DNA of 64,000 bases, from contig CAJNDS010002374.1 in the NCBI GenBank assembly GCA_905221605.1, forward strand, positions 184,001-248,000, read 5' to 3'. The notes beneath the pieces are model-generated. The model saw nothing but the letters and a program-made list of their open reading frames with translations. It had not been told where the DNA came from and did no database searches. The DNA comes from Symbiodinium natans. Lineage: Eukaryota > Sar > Dinophyceae > Suessiales > Symbiodiniaceae. Below, piece after piece: positions 43,554 through 54,248 of this stretch (positions are counted from its first letter, which is position 1; each line of letters starts with the position of its first letter). Both the position numbers and the translations under genes were made by a program.

Positions 43554-44175
43554 GTGGGTCTCAGGAAACGGCACTACAATGCCTCGGCCTCACTCTTCCG
43601 AGCTCTTTCAAGCATTGCACGCTTCATGAGAGGCCCCAGCAAGGCTGTGTCATGGCTTTCTGCAGCTGAGGAAGTCCTTGTCATGGCGGACCGGCGGAAA
43701 CTCATGGAGACGCTGCAGGCCCTCGGAAACGGATGTGGCACTCTGATAGTTGGCTGCGGCTTGTTGCGGGTCACAGAGGGCGCGGGCTTAGAATGCTCTG
43801 CATTCTGGCTTTTTCGAGGAAGTGATCGACTCACCTGACAAGGAGTTCCCCCGCCCTTTTTGGGAGGTTCTTTCCAAGAGGCCCTGGGAAACTCCAATGT
43901 ATACCAGGCCGAAACTCTTGAGTTCAGGAGTGCAGATCAGGTGTATCAAGTCCATGCACCTTCTCGAACCACTCGAGCTGGCCATCCTCGCGCGGGCATT
44001 CGATCTTCACCAGCCGGATCTCCACAAGAGCATGGATATCTTCCAACCCTTAGCCACCCAGGCACGGCGACATCAGTGCGGCAGCGGTGCGTCGGCATCC
44101 GATAGGGCGGCCCTGATTCGTGTAGATGCAGGTGCGGAGCAGCTGCAGCTTTGCAGCGGCCTGAGCCAACAGTAG
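43554..44175 (+). CDS. Candidate coding segments, unknown function
   Basis: The frame 43554-43838 reads smoothly (SLFRALSSIARFMRGPSKAV, then EEVLVMADRRKLMETLQALG) and follows a GGTCTCAG acceptor-like site. A second frame, 43822-44175, reads DKEFPRPFWEVLSKRPWE and LELAILARAFDLHQPDLHKS after a TTTTTCGAG site. They could be two exons of one gene. Minus frames over 43574-43985 are also open and no domain is known, so this is only a candidate. Confidence 0.3.
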
Positions 44176-44636
44176 CGAGAGCGGAAGAGTTTTGGGTTAG
44201 TTTGGTTTAATTGGGTTAATTTCGCGGACTTTTTTTTGCTGCGCCGCTGGGAGGTTCCAGGCATGGCCGTCATTGCCTTGACGCAGATCCTCCCGCGACG
44301 GCTTCGCAGCACAAAGGACCACTCGGACCATTCGAGTAGAGACCCGTGCCAAGCCATACCCTATACTCAGCCTCGTGTACTTTGTGAACATCGCGACACA
44401 AGAGCAGTGATCCAGGAAGAGCTGGCCGATCTCATGAGGTTCTTTTCGAGGCTTTGTTTTTTTAATCTCTCTCTCTCTCTCTCTTTCTTGCTCTCTCTTT
44501 CTCGCTCTCGCCCATCCTGTGCCAAATCTTCTACACGCAGCGGTTAAGGCGCGCGGCCGACTGCATGTGGGACGCGAGCTGAGCAACCTCTGAGTCAGAG
44601 AGCCAGAGTCTCTTGTTGAGCCACATGTTTCGAATT
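44176..44636. other. No gene recognised
   Basis: CT microsatellite at about 44466-44512. A tRNA-like word CAGCGGTTAAGGCGC at 44539-44553 lacks matching stems. Confidence 0.4.
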
Positions 44637-44730
44637 TCAAATGAGAGTCAAGTTTGCCGCCAAAGAGGAGATACCGCTGGACTTTGCGGTTCGGCTCTTG
44701 CAGGCGCCTTCGTCGAAGATTGGAAAGCGT
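44637..44730 (+). CDS. Candidate single exon, unknown
   Basis: Reads MRVKFAAKEEIPLDFAVRLL then QAPSSKIGK and ends at AAGC|GTGAGT, a strong GT donor. No partner exon or family was identified. Confidence 0.25.
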
Positions 44731-44776
44731 GAGTTCGTGAGTGGGGCAGAGCGTGTCGCACGCAATCTTGCTGTCC

Positions 44777-44845
44777 ATATATACATATATATATATATAC
44801 ATATACATATATATACAGATATATACGTGTGTGTGTGTAGATATT
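44777..44845. repeat. ATATAC / GT microsatellite
   Basis: Alternating ATATAC units grade into GTGTGT at 44828-44840. Confidence 0.85.
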
Positions 44846-45654
44846 TTCGTGCGATTGGAAGTGGTCATCCTCTGCCAAAAGCTGACGATCAAACACAAGA
44901 GGACAACAACGAACCTGTTTTGTGTGAGCTAGGTCTTTGTCGTAAAGAAAGGTCCGAACAGTGCGCAACAGTGTGAAGATGCCCAACGTCAAAAGAATGC
45001 CATGTTTGCACACTAGTTAAACTAAACTGCTGCGGGTCCATGGCCCGACCCCACAAGCCCGACCTGCGTTCACTGATTGATCGCGCGTCCGTGCAGAGTA
45101 GCATGCGTGGGCTTACAACAAAACAGGCGCTCGGCGTCGGCTGCGGATGCGAAGGGGCGTTGTCATGTGCAAATCTCGGCACATCATTGTAGACGCTGGC
45201 CGAACGCGGGGTGTAGTGTGATAGTAGTGTGCGCATCGCAGACGAAGCAAAGCCAAGGTCATGTGTCGCTTGGTGCAGCGCCACAACACGTCATGAGTTC
45301 AGGAGGTAGGGGGCTTCAGGAGGTTCTCAAAAAATCCCACGTGAAGGGGACAGACGTTTCTGTCCCAGGGCATGCAAACGTTCCGCTCGCATCCCTGCGG
45401 TCCCAAAGTAAAGTGGGGCCACCACAGCCCTTGCGCTGGGCTTGGGACATTTCTGTTTCCGACGAGACGTTGTGCAGGCAGATCTCCTTAGCCCCGTGAT
45501 GGCATCCGACGTTCTTCTGCAACAGCTTTATTGCGGCCACACCAACCGGTACTCGTAGCGGGCTAGCAAGGAGTGCAACATGCGGGTCACAGCGCGTCGT
45601 GCGCTGGGATTTCCCGCATGGTGAGGAGACATCACTCTGACATGTATCATTATC
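44846..45654. other. No gene recognised
   Basis: Short, conflicting frames only. Confidence 0.45.
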
Positions 45655-45966
45655 ATGTTTACATGGCGGAGCATTCCAGCACGCCATATCAAAAGCATCG
45701 GCTGGTTCCTCGAACCTCGCCGCTCAAGGCGGCGCCTGTACCACCGCCGACTCGTGGTGAAGGCCGACTTCGAGCGGAAGCGTTGGTACTCTGAACTTCG
45801 TCGGGGGCTCTCGAAGGCCCGTCTCCGATGCGGGGTCCAGAGAGGATCTCTCGCACGCCATAGCCGTCGGTCGGACCTGGTGAACCTCACAGTCGATGCC
45901 ATCCTAAAGATCCTCGCCCCGGTGGCCGTCGACATAGAGTTCGCCACTGATGAAGCTGTCTTCTGA
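45655..45966 (+). CDS. Candidate ORF or exon, unknown
   Basis: The plus frame has strongly biased third positions and reads VVKADFERKRWYSELRRGL and LVNLTVDAILKILAPVAVDI before its stop at 45964. A 180-codon and a 194-codon minus frame overlap it (45528-46070 and 45887-46471), so strand is not settled. Arg-rich in the middle; no family recognised. Confidence 0.3.
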   Translation: MFTWRSIPARHIKSIGWFLEPRRSRRRLYHRRLVVKADFERKRWYSELRRGLSKARLRCGVQRGSLARHSRRSDLVNLTVDAILKILAPVAVDIEFATDEAVF

Positions 45967-46520
45967 ATGGTGTCTGAGTGCTGGCAAAACTGCGCAGTCG
46001 AGTGCACGATGCACTTCCGCATGTTCGCATTTGAACAGCAGCGGCGCTTGTCGTGCGACCGCCGAAGCATCGCTGAACGCCGCCCAGTTCAAGCCCTGTT
46101 TTTCGGCGGACTGTGCAGCCCGAATGCGCTTCGACGCAAAAGTGCTTTCGACTGCACGTCTGCTCATCTTGGATTTTAGAGAGTAGCGGCTCTTGTCTGT
46201 GTGTGTGTGTGTGTTTTGGCTTGTGTATGTCAGTGTATGTGCGAAGCTCCACAGGAGCTGTCGGCATCGGGCGTGAACGATGCCGCCCTTTGCCGCCGCG
46301 TTTCCCAGAAGTTGCAAGCCCGCCTGCGCCAAGACGCGTGGGCCTCCCGTGTACTTTAGCGGTAGCCGAAATACATCTAGCTCGCCATGTGCCAGGCTGG
46401 CAGGCCTTCCGCAGAACCTTCTGGGTCTTCCTGGCCGGGCGGCAGCGGCCATGGCGGACCAAGGCGCGCAACCCTTAACAGAGCGCACAAGAGCTCAAAA
46501 GAGCGCAATGAATTTCCCAG
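45967..46520. other. No gene confidently recognised
   Basis: A (GT)n run lies at 46196-46214. Frames are open on both strands and no domain is seen. Confidence 0.4.
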
Positions 46521-46680
46521 AAGCCCCCGGACGTCTGTGTGTGCCACCATCCCAGATTTCCGGGATCTGGAACTTTTCCGCTGCCTTGTGGATGCTGCGG
46601 CGCGCGGGCTCGAAGGCGCGTTCAGCCTGGTTGAGTCCGACACAGCAACAGCTGCGTTCGTTTTGGGAAATGGGAGTGTT
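46521..46680 (+). CDS. Candidate exon, unknown
   Basis: After a TTTCCCAG acceptor-like site the frame reads IPDFRDLELFRCLVDAAARG and LEGAFSLVESDTATAAFVLG, with good codon bias, up to a possible GT donor near 46679. No family recognised. Confidence 0.35.
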
Positions 46681-46734
46681 AGGTCTAGGAGAGGGGGAGA
46701 GGGAGGGCGAGAGAGGGAGGGATGGGGGGGGGGG

Positions 46735-46890
46735 TTGTCCGGGACTAGCACCCTAGCCTTGTCCAGCACTACCTAGCCTTGTCCGGGACTACCCTAGTCT
46801 TGTCGGGACTATGCTAGCCTTGTCCGGGACTATCCTCGCCTAGTCCGGGGCTAGCCTTGTCGGGGACTACCCTAACCTTGTCCGGGCTTG
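46735..46890. repeat. ~21-bp minisatellite CTAGCCTTGTCCGGGACTAC
   Basis: About eight diverged copies of CCTAGCCTTGTCCGGGACTA in tandem. Confidence 0.85.
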
Positions 46891-47530
46891 TTGGTCCCTT
46901 TAAAGAAAGAAGCCTGCGGCAGAGGGGCTTCGCTTCAGCTCCACTTCATCTTAGGTCTCAAAGGGCCCACAGGGGCTTATAGAAAGCTTCTTCAGAACAC
47001 AAGACGGACCGACAAAGCGGCGCGCCTGCGACCCTTGGGGCCCTCGGCTAATGTGGGGATGATTTGGGGAGCACGTTTGAGATCATTTTTGAGGAGCTTT
47101 GCTCGATGTTTGAGGCCCTGACGTGGTCGAGGCGCAGAACTCAGCACGCGCTGTGCTGAAAGGCCCGTGGCCCAGAGTGAGGTTGTCATGCGTTTTCTCA
47201 TATGGATTGTCTTGGGGGGTGATGGCAGAACGGCGTAGCGCTTGAGAGAAGGATCTTTTGAGACATTTACTGACATTTGAGATTTGAGGCGTGGCCTGGC
47301 TGAAGTTGGAGCTGCCTGAGGCGAGGGCCAGGGAAACCGTGGGGGCCACTTTTTGCATGCATTCTCTGCTCAGAGGCTCAGGCCCTGGAAGAGGCCCTGA
47401 ATGAAGCGCAGGCGGGGCAACGCATCCATTAGCCGCATTCGCCTGTGCTTGCCATCACTGCCAGGCCGCATAAAGAGCGATGCCTCGGCTCGGAGAAAAG
47501 GAAGCGAAATTAACTGGCTGGAGTTTTATT
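46891..47530. other. No gene confidently recognised
   Basis: One short frame at about 47368-47422 reads AQALEEALNEAQAGQRIH before a stop and might be a coiled-coil terminal exon. Nothing else supported. Confidence 0.3.
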
Positions 47531-47574
47531 GGAGTTCCCCTGGAGTTCCCCTTGGAGTTCCCCTTGGAGTTCCC
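47531..47574. repeat. 12-bp repeat GGAGTTCCCCTT
   Basis: Four near-exact tandem copies. Confidence 0.85.
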
Positions 47575-48232
47575 ACGATTGCCTGTCTTAGGACCCGGTA
47601 GTGCGACGCGTCTGCCCCTCCCAGGTGGTGCACCGCCAGATCTGGGTGCCACCCTTCGGTCACCGGCCTCAGAGGCGGAGCGCAGCGGAGCGTCGTAAGA
47701 CATCATCTTGACTAAGGCGCCGTGGCCCTGATCTTTGCCGCCGAATCAGTAGCGGCGGCCAAGCAAGGCCATCAGAGGGATGAGGCAATGTTCACGGAGA
47801 TGTCGCAGACCTTGGGGGGCACGTCTCGGTGCAGGCAAGTTGATCTGCCGAAAGACCGTCGGCAACCGGGCGCTGAAGGACGGGGAAGGGACGAAATCAG
47901 GGCCAAATGGGGGCACAAGGTGCACCGATGCTTAGAGTGACGATGCGAGGCCTGCTCGGGCGTAGCCACAGCCTGTGTTTGCACCGTGGCCCTGGCACAG
48001 CTGCCAGGGGCCCAAACTGCACAACTTGCAGTGTTTGCAGGATGCTGCATGAGAAGCGATTGTTTCAAGAGCTGACTGCCGCATGAAATGCGTTAAATGT
48101 GGTGGAATGTGTTCTCTATGAAGCCTCCGAGAGGTGTGGCAGCCCTACCTTGATGCAAGGACCCTAGAGCGGGTCTAGAGGAGCAAGGGCCTAGGGCCTT
48201 AGGGTGCTCCTCAGAATATCAAAGTGTGGCAG
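47575..48232. other. No gene recognised
   Basis: A 72-codon plus frame (47722-47940) is open but motif-free. Confidence 0.4.
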
Positions 48233-48866
48233 GGGATGACACGAGAGCTGAGGCGCACCATCGTGATGTTCGCTGCCGCCTACTCCATGGCACGCCGGCT
48301 TAGAGCTCTGTGGCTCTGTCGGCATAGCGCGCCACCAAATGCGAGACCCCCTACGCATGTCCGAGGTGCTGAACCCAGGCGCGGACTACTTCCCGCCAGC
48401 CGGGGCGCTCTGCGCCTTGTTCGTGGAGAAGGCGAGCGACACCGCAGCCGGCCTTTGCGTCTCCTTAGTCACCTATTCGCCTATCTCAGATGGTGTCTGT
48501 ATTTGTCGAACATTGGGAGCATTCTCTTTTGGGGGAGCGGCTGTCTCTGCTCTCTCAGAGGCGGTGGTTGTTGGCAAGCCCTCTTTGCTGCCCGGCTTCG
48601 AGTATGCCCTCTTCCCTTGTGCAGTCGGTGTCGGGCTTCTGCCCGCACCTTAGAGATCCTTAGAGTGCGCTTGACTGGGTGTGTTTTCTGTGTTTTCTGT
48701 GTGTTCGAGGACGTTCGAGGACGTTCGGTGTGTTGCCGAGTTGTCAATGAAAAACTGGGAGGCTCCTGTTTTCACGGCTGATCGCCTTCGTGCTGGCACG
48801 CGCGCACTGGGCACTTCTGCCTTCCAGGCGCTGCGACCCTGTGTACCGACTGTACCGGTAACGTAG
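48233..48866 (+). CDS. Candidate multi-exon gene, unknown
   Basis: Three well-biased pieces on the plus strand: 48237-48305 (ELRRTIVMFAAAYSMARRL), 48330-48450 (DPLRMSEVLNPGADYFPPAG, ALCALFVEKASDTAAG) and 48735-48866 (MKNWEAPVFTADRLRAGTRA, stop at 48864). Frames change between pieces, as expected of short introns, but donors were not resolved and no family is recognised. Confidence 0.33.
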
Positions 48867-49511
48867 AGACGCTCTGCCATGAGACGCTTCGCCGAAACTC
48901 CATTTTGCATCTTCAGGGACGCCCAGGACCGGGAGCCGTTGCCGCGACCTCTGAAAACTCGAGCCTCAAAATGAAGAGAGAGATGCGGAGACGGAGGGGA
49001 GGCGGGGCACACCGCAGTGAGAGATGCGGAAGATAAGGAGGAGAAAGGGGGGGGGGGTGGAGGGCCATTGTCTGATTGTCTGAGGCTATCGAAAGCGTGA
49101 TCCGCTGAAGGCGGCCTGCCTTGGTTCCAAAAATTAGAAACCCTTCGGCCGCAGCGCCGAGCGTGCTGCCATCGTGTGCTGCGAAGCCGATGCCCCGATA
49201 GCAAAGCTATCGATGCGACCGAGAGCTGGTCGTGCGGGGCGCTGTGAATGTAGGCGAATGTAAATGCGAATCTACTCGAAGCGACTCGAGAAAGAGGTGC
49301 CTTCAGGGCTTCTCACAAAAGAGGCCAATTGCTGTATATTGCTCTCTTCGCAGCTTGTTCAGTGGCCCCCACGTTGCGAGGCCAAGTGCCTAGAAGCCTC
49401 CAGAGAAGCATCCAGAAGCACCCCTAACTCAGAGAAAGAGCCTTTCGCAGTTGCAGGCCCGAGCCCATGAGCCGTTGGAAAGCCTTTTAGCCTACGTCAC
49501 AATGTCCAAGT

Positions 49512-49512
<1 letters not shown>
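48867..49512. other. No gene recognised
   Basis: Nothing supported; short G run near 49049. Confidence 0.45.
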
Positions 49513-49548
<36 letters not shown>

Positions 49549-49625
49549 ACACCAACACCCCCCCCCCCCCCCCCCCCCCACCCCCCCCCCCCCCCCCCCA
49601 CCCCCCCCCCCCCCCCCCCCCCCCC

Positions 49626-49656
<31 letters not shown>
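49513..49656. repeat. Poly-C tract with A interruptions
   Basis: About 140 bases of C with single or paired A. The proline/glycine ORFs through it are artefacts of composition. True length uncertain. Confidence 0.9.
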
Positions 49657-49658
<2 letters not shown>

Positions 49659-50829
49659 ATCTCCACCAAAGCCCCAAAGTCTCCCGTGTGCCCTGGGCGG
49701 AGTCCGGATGAGATGAAGGCACCTGAAGTTCACGAGTGTTCCAGACATGAGTTTCCAAGCACTAGCAGTCACTAGCATTCTGTCGAGTTGGTAGGATCGG
49801 ACATGATCCCAGCTCGCAGCCCCGGCCACAGTTGCAACATTAACATCTGCAGCTTAGGATGGCATGTTTGTGAGGATCCTGCAAGATTCTGTGCAGCACG
49901 AGGCTCCCTCCGGCATGGGGACGGGCACGACTTCAAGAATGGGCTCAGGTGCTGTGCCATATGACATATGATGCCATATGATCCCCGCCCTGTGCCTTGA
50001 TGGGCGACGGGAAAACGAGAGCAAAGGTGCTTTTCGTATGGGGGGCGGGGGGCGGTCAGTGTCGCAGGCATCGCTTAAAGTTCATCATAACTGGATGATA
50101 GCGAGAAATGATGCGTTCATGTCAGGTGGGGAAGGGGGGATCCACTGTCAAAGAGAAGCAAACTTATCGGTCTCTCTCCTTTTTTTTTGGGAAAGGTCCC
50201 TCATCCCTTTCTCTCTCTCTTTTGTTCCCAGCGGGCGGGTGCGCGGAGCGGTTTCAGGAGGAGCGCCGTCGGACTGGACCTGGGGTCCGGGCCCTGAGAT
50301 TGCCCTCTGAGAGTGCGATCTCTCTCTCTCTCCCTCTCCCTCTCTCTTTCTCTCCCGATCTGTTATATTTAGTATGAACAAATATGTGTATTCTTTAAGC
50401 TTCGACTCGAGACTCGGTGGATGGATAGAGTTTGAGAGCTCTTGGCTTCAGATCGTAGGGGGTGGCAGGGGAGATCTCAGGCGGCGGTTGCTGGTCGTCC
50501 TCAAGCACTCGCCGGCAACTCAGACATGGCACGTTGCGAAGGAGGCGGCAGCGAAGCCAAGTTGCGAAGCCACGTGCGGAGGGCTTCTTCCTTGCTCAGG
50601 GCCCCCCTATTGGCTTCGTTCCTTTGGAGTCAAGCATTGTGAAACACCTCTTCGAATGTTTGGAGTCAAGTTTTGTGACACACCTACCCGCTAAACTTTG
50701 TTTGAATGACAGTCTTTGTTCGTCGGTTTTGCAGAAGAGCAAGGGTGTTGGGGGACTGTGCTCGTATGACAGGTTTTGCAGATAAGCAGGGGGGTTTGGG
50801 GGGACTCTGCTGGGCTTTGGTGTTTGGAC
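49657..50829. other. No gene recognised
   Basis: CT-rich pieces near 50180-50225 and 50320-50360; otherwise unmatched frames. Confidence 0.4.
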
Positions 50830-51405
50830 CTTATTGCAGGTTTTTAGGGTTAAGGGCGAGCTTTTTTAAGGTTAAGGGCCCAGTGACATGGGTGCCTCCT
50901 GTTGTTTTGGTGCCTCAGTCTTACAATTTCAAGGTTAAGGGATGACCTGGATACTACTGAAAACGGGTGCCTCAGCTTTCAGGTTTTAGGTTTAGGGTCT
51001 TCGAGTTGGTGCTTCATTAAGCCTTGAGGCTTTTAGGGTCAAGGGCTGAGATTTTTCGTGCTCAAGCCATACGACCCATACGACTCTAGGGCTAAGGTCT
51101 TTGTGTTTCGTGTTTAAGCCTTTAGATTTTTGAGCTCACAGCTTAAGGCTTTGGTATCTTTAACTCTCACGATTGTAGGGTTAACAGCTTAGAGTTTTGG
51201 TGTCTAAGTCGGGTTCAGGGTTTAGGCCTCTGGTGCTTAGGCCTGAAGATTTTTTAAGGTTTGAAGAGCTGAAGATATTGGTGCTCAAATCTTAACATTG
51301 GACATTTTCCCTTCCTGTTGTTTTGGTGCCTCAGTTTCGAATTTTCAGGGTCAAGGGCTTAATGGTGTGAAGATCTATCTTCGATCTTTGTAATTTAGGG
51401 CTTAG
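50830..51405. repeat. Degenerate TTTAGGG-like DNA
   Basis: Words such as TTTTTAGGGTTAAGGGC, AGGTTTTAGGTTTAGGG and GTTCAGGGTTTAGG recur at irregular spacing, grading into the ordered array downstream. Confidence 0.7.
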
Positions 51406-52430
51406 GGTTTAGGGTGGAAACTGACTACTTTACTAAATGTGTCGCCCGATTGGGTCAACAAAACTGGCTACTTTCGTAAATGGTAAACTGACTACTTTAC
51501 TAAATGTGTCGCCCGATTGGGTCAACAAAACTGACTACTTTCGTAAATGGTTTAGGCTTTCGGGTTTAGGGCTTAGTGTTTAGGGCGTGTTTTGGTCGCC
51601 GAAACTGGCTACTTCAAATGTGTCGCCCTATTGGGTCAACAAAACTGACTACTGTCGCCGAAACTGACTACTTTACCAAATGTTTCGCCCGATTGGGTCA
51701 ACAAAACTGACTACTGTCGCCGAAACTGACTACTTTACCAAATGTTTCGCCCGATGGGGTCAACAAAACTGACTACTTTAGGGTTTCGGGTTTCCGGTTT
51801 AGGGTTTAGGGCATGTTTTGGTCGCCGAAACTGACTGCTTTACTAAACGTGTCGCCCGATTGGGTCAACAAAACTGACTACTTTAGTAAACTGTTTAGGG
51901 TTTCGGGTTCGGGTTTAGGGTTTAGGGCATGTTTTGGTCGCCGAAACTGACTACTTTACTAAATGTGTCGCCCGATTGGGCCAACAAAACTGACTACTTT
52001 ATCAAACTGTTTAGGGTTTCGGGCTTAGGGTTTAGGGCATGTTTTGGTCGCCGAAACTGACTACTTTACTAAATGCGTCGCCCGATTGGGTCAACAAGAC
52101 TGACTACTTTGGTAAACTGTTTAGGGTTTCAGGTTTCGGGTTTAGGGTTTCGGGTTTCGGGTTTAGGGTTTAGGGCATGTTTTGGTCGCCGAAACTGACT
52201 ACTTTACTAAATGTGTCGCCCGATTGGGTCAACAAAACTGACTACTTTAGGAAACTGTTTAGGGTTTCGGGTTTAGGGTTTAGGGCGTGTTTTGGTCGCC
52301 GAAACTGACTACTTTACTAAATGTGTCGCCCGATTGGGTCAACAAAACTGGCTACTTTCGTAAATGGTTTAGGGTTTCGGGCTTAGGGTTTGGGTTTGGG
52401 GTTTAGGGGTGAGGGTTTAGGGTATCAGCA
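51406..52430. repeat. Telomere-like TTTAGGG array with an embedded ~70-bp unit
   Basis: About eight composite units. Each has TTTAGGG/TTTCGGG repeats, then GTTTTGGTCGCCGAAACTGA, CTACTTTACTAAATGTGTCG and CCCGATTGGGTCAACAAAAC, then CTGACTACTTT. Unit length is about 110-130 bp depending on the number of telomere-type words. Confidence 0.9.
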
Positions 52431-53990
52431 CAAACTAGTGGCATTAAATCGTACTTCGTCCCAATGCAAACGGGTGGTAGCAAATCATACGTCTTTCAAT
52501 CTTTGACAGTCAAGCACAAACTTGTGGCAACAAATCGTACTTCTTCCCATCTTTGACAGTCAAGCACAAACTGGTGGCAACAAGTCGTGCTTCTTCCCAT
52601 CTTGGACAATAGACACGAACTGGTCGCAACAATCGTACTTCTTCCCATTGTTGACAGTCGAACACGAATTGGTGGCAACAAATCGTACTTCTTCCCATCT
52701 TTGACAATCGAACACAAACTGGTGGGAACAAATCGTGCTTCTTTCCATCTTTCAACATTGGAACAGAAATCGGTGGCAACAAATCGTAGTTCCTCCCATC
52801 TTCGACAATCGACAAATTGGTCGCAACAATCGCAACAAGTCGTACTTCTTTCCATCTTCGACAATCGAACACGAATTGGTGGCAACAAATCGTACTTCTT
52901 GCCATCTTTGGGAATCGAACACGAATTGGTGGCAACAAATCGTACTTCTTCCCATCTTGGACAATCGAACACGAAGTGGTGGGAACAAATCTTACTTTAT
53001 CTTTCAAAAATGGAACAGAAAGCGTACTTCTTTCTTCGTCGGCGCAACAAATCGTACTTCTTCGAACACGAATTGGTGGCAACAAATCGTACTTCTTCCC
53101 ATCCTTGACAATCGAACACGAATTGGTGGCAACAAATCGTACTTCTTCCCATCTTTGGGAATCGAACACGAATTGGTGGCAACAAATCGTACTTCTTCCC
53201 ATCTTTGACAATCGACAAATTGGTCGCAACAATCGCAACAAGTCGTACTTCTTTCCATCTTCGACAATCGAACACGAATTGGTGGCAACAAATCGTACTT
53301 CTTGCCATCTTTGGGAATCGAACACGAATTGGTGGCAACAAATCGTACTTCTTCCCATCTTGGACAATCGAACACGAAGTGGTGGGAACAAATCTTACTT
53401 TATCTTTCAAAAATGGAACAGAAAGCGGTGGCAACAAATCGTACTTCTTCCCATCTTCGACAATCGACACAAACTGTTCGCAACAAATCGTATTCTTCCC
53501 ATCTTTGGGAATCGAACACGAATTGGTGGCAACAAATCGTACTTCTTCCCATCCTTGACAATCGAACACGAATTGGTGGCAACAAATCGTACTTCTTCCC
53601 ATCTTTGGGAATCGAACACGAATTGGTGGCAACAAATCGTACTTCTTCCCATCTTTGACAATCGACAAATTGGTCGCAACAATCGCAACAAGTCGTACTT
53701 CTTTCCATCTTCGACAATCGAACACGAATTGGTGGCAACAAATCGTACTTCTTGCCATCCTTGGGAATCGAACACGAATTGGTGGCAACAAATCGTACTT
53801 CTTCCCATCTTTGACAATCGAACACGAAGTGGTGGGAACAAATCTTACTTTATCTTTCAAAAATGGAACAGAAATCGGTGGCAACAAATCGTACTTCTTC
53901 CCATCTTCGACAATCGAACACAAACGGGTGGGAACAACTAGTACTTCGTCCCAACTTTGAGAACCAAGCACAAACTCTTTCAGAATCTCC
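52431..53990. repeat. 50-bp satellite with ~400-450-bp higher-order units
   Basis: About 30 copies of a 50-bp unit containing GAACACGAATTGGTGGCAAC, AAATCGTACTTCTTCCCATC and TTTGACAATC. A marked set of units (with CAACAATCGCAACAAGTCG and later TTTATCTTTCAAAAATGG) recurs from about 52817, 53219 and 53655, showing higher-order amplification. Units lack stops in several frames, so ORFs of 374 (plus) and 339 (minus) codons run through; they are not genes. It is not a CRISPR array: there are no unique spacers. Confidence 0.93.
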
Positions 53991-54248
53991 AAGTATGTCG
54001 GGCAACCCGCATGCAATGCGAAGGTCCAAGCCTTCAGAGAAGCCGCAGGCGGGTCAGTGCCGGGTCATGCGGGCCTTGGCGTAGCCTCTAGTCATGCTCC
54101 ATTCAAGAGGCGATCCGGGTGGTGGACCATGGAGAGCAGCAGAAGGAGGCCTTTGGGGTGGCTTTTTTTCGGGCATCGTTTGGGGGATTTTGTGTTTGGC
54201 TCTTGGGAAATCTCTCTGCAATTCCTCAGCTCTTCCTTTACTTTGCAG

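Noticed and set aside
44535-44620. tRNA-like sequence (CAGCGGTTAAGGCGC resembles a Ser/Leu D-arm)
   Set aside because: No anticodon or T arm could be folded and no GTTCGA box follows.
45528-46471. Two long minus ORFs (180 and 194 codons)
   Set aside because: Arg/Ser-rich composition typical of the complement of a GC-biased coding strand; the plus frame is the better candidate.
52817-53941. 374-codon plus ORF and 339-codon minus ORF
   Set aside because: They run through a 50-bp satellite whose units lack stops; periodic peptides on both strands.
52431-53990. CRISPR-like array
   Set aside because: Units are contiguous, diverged copies with no unique spacers, in a eukaryotic setting.
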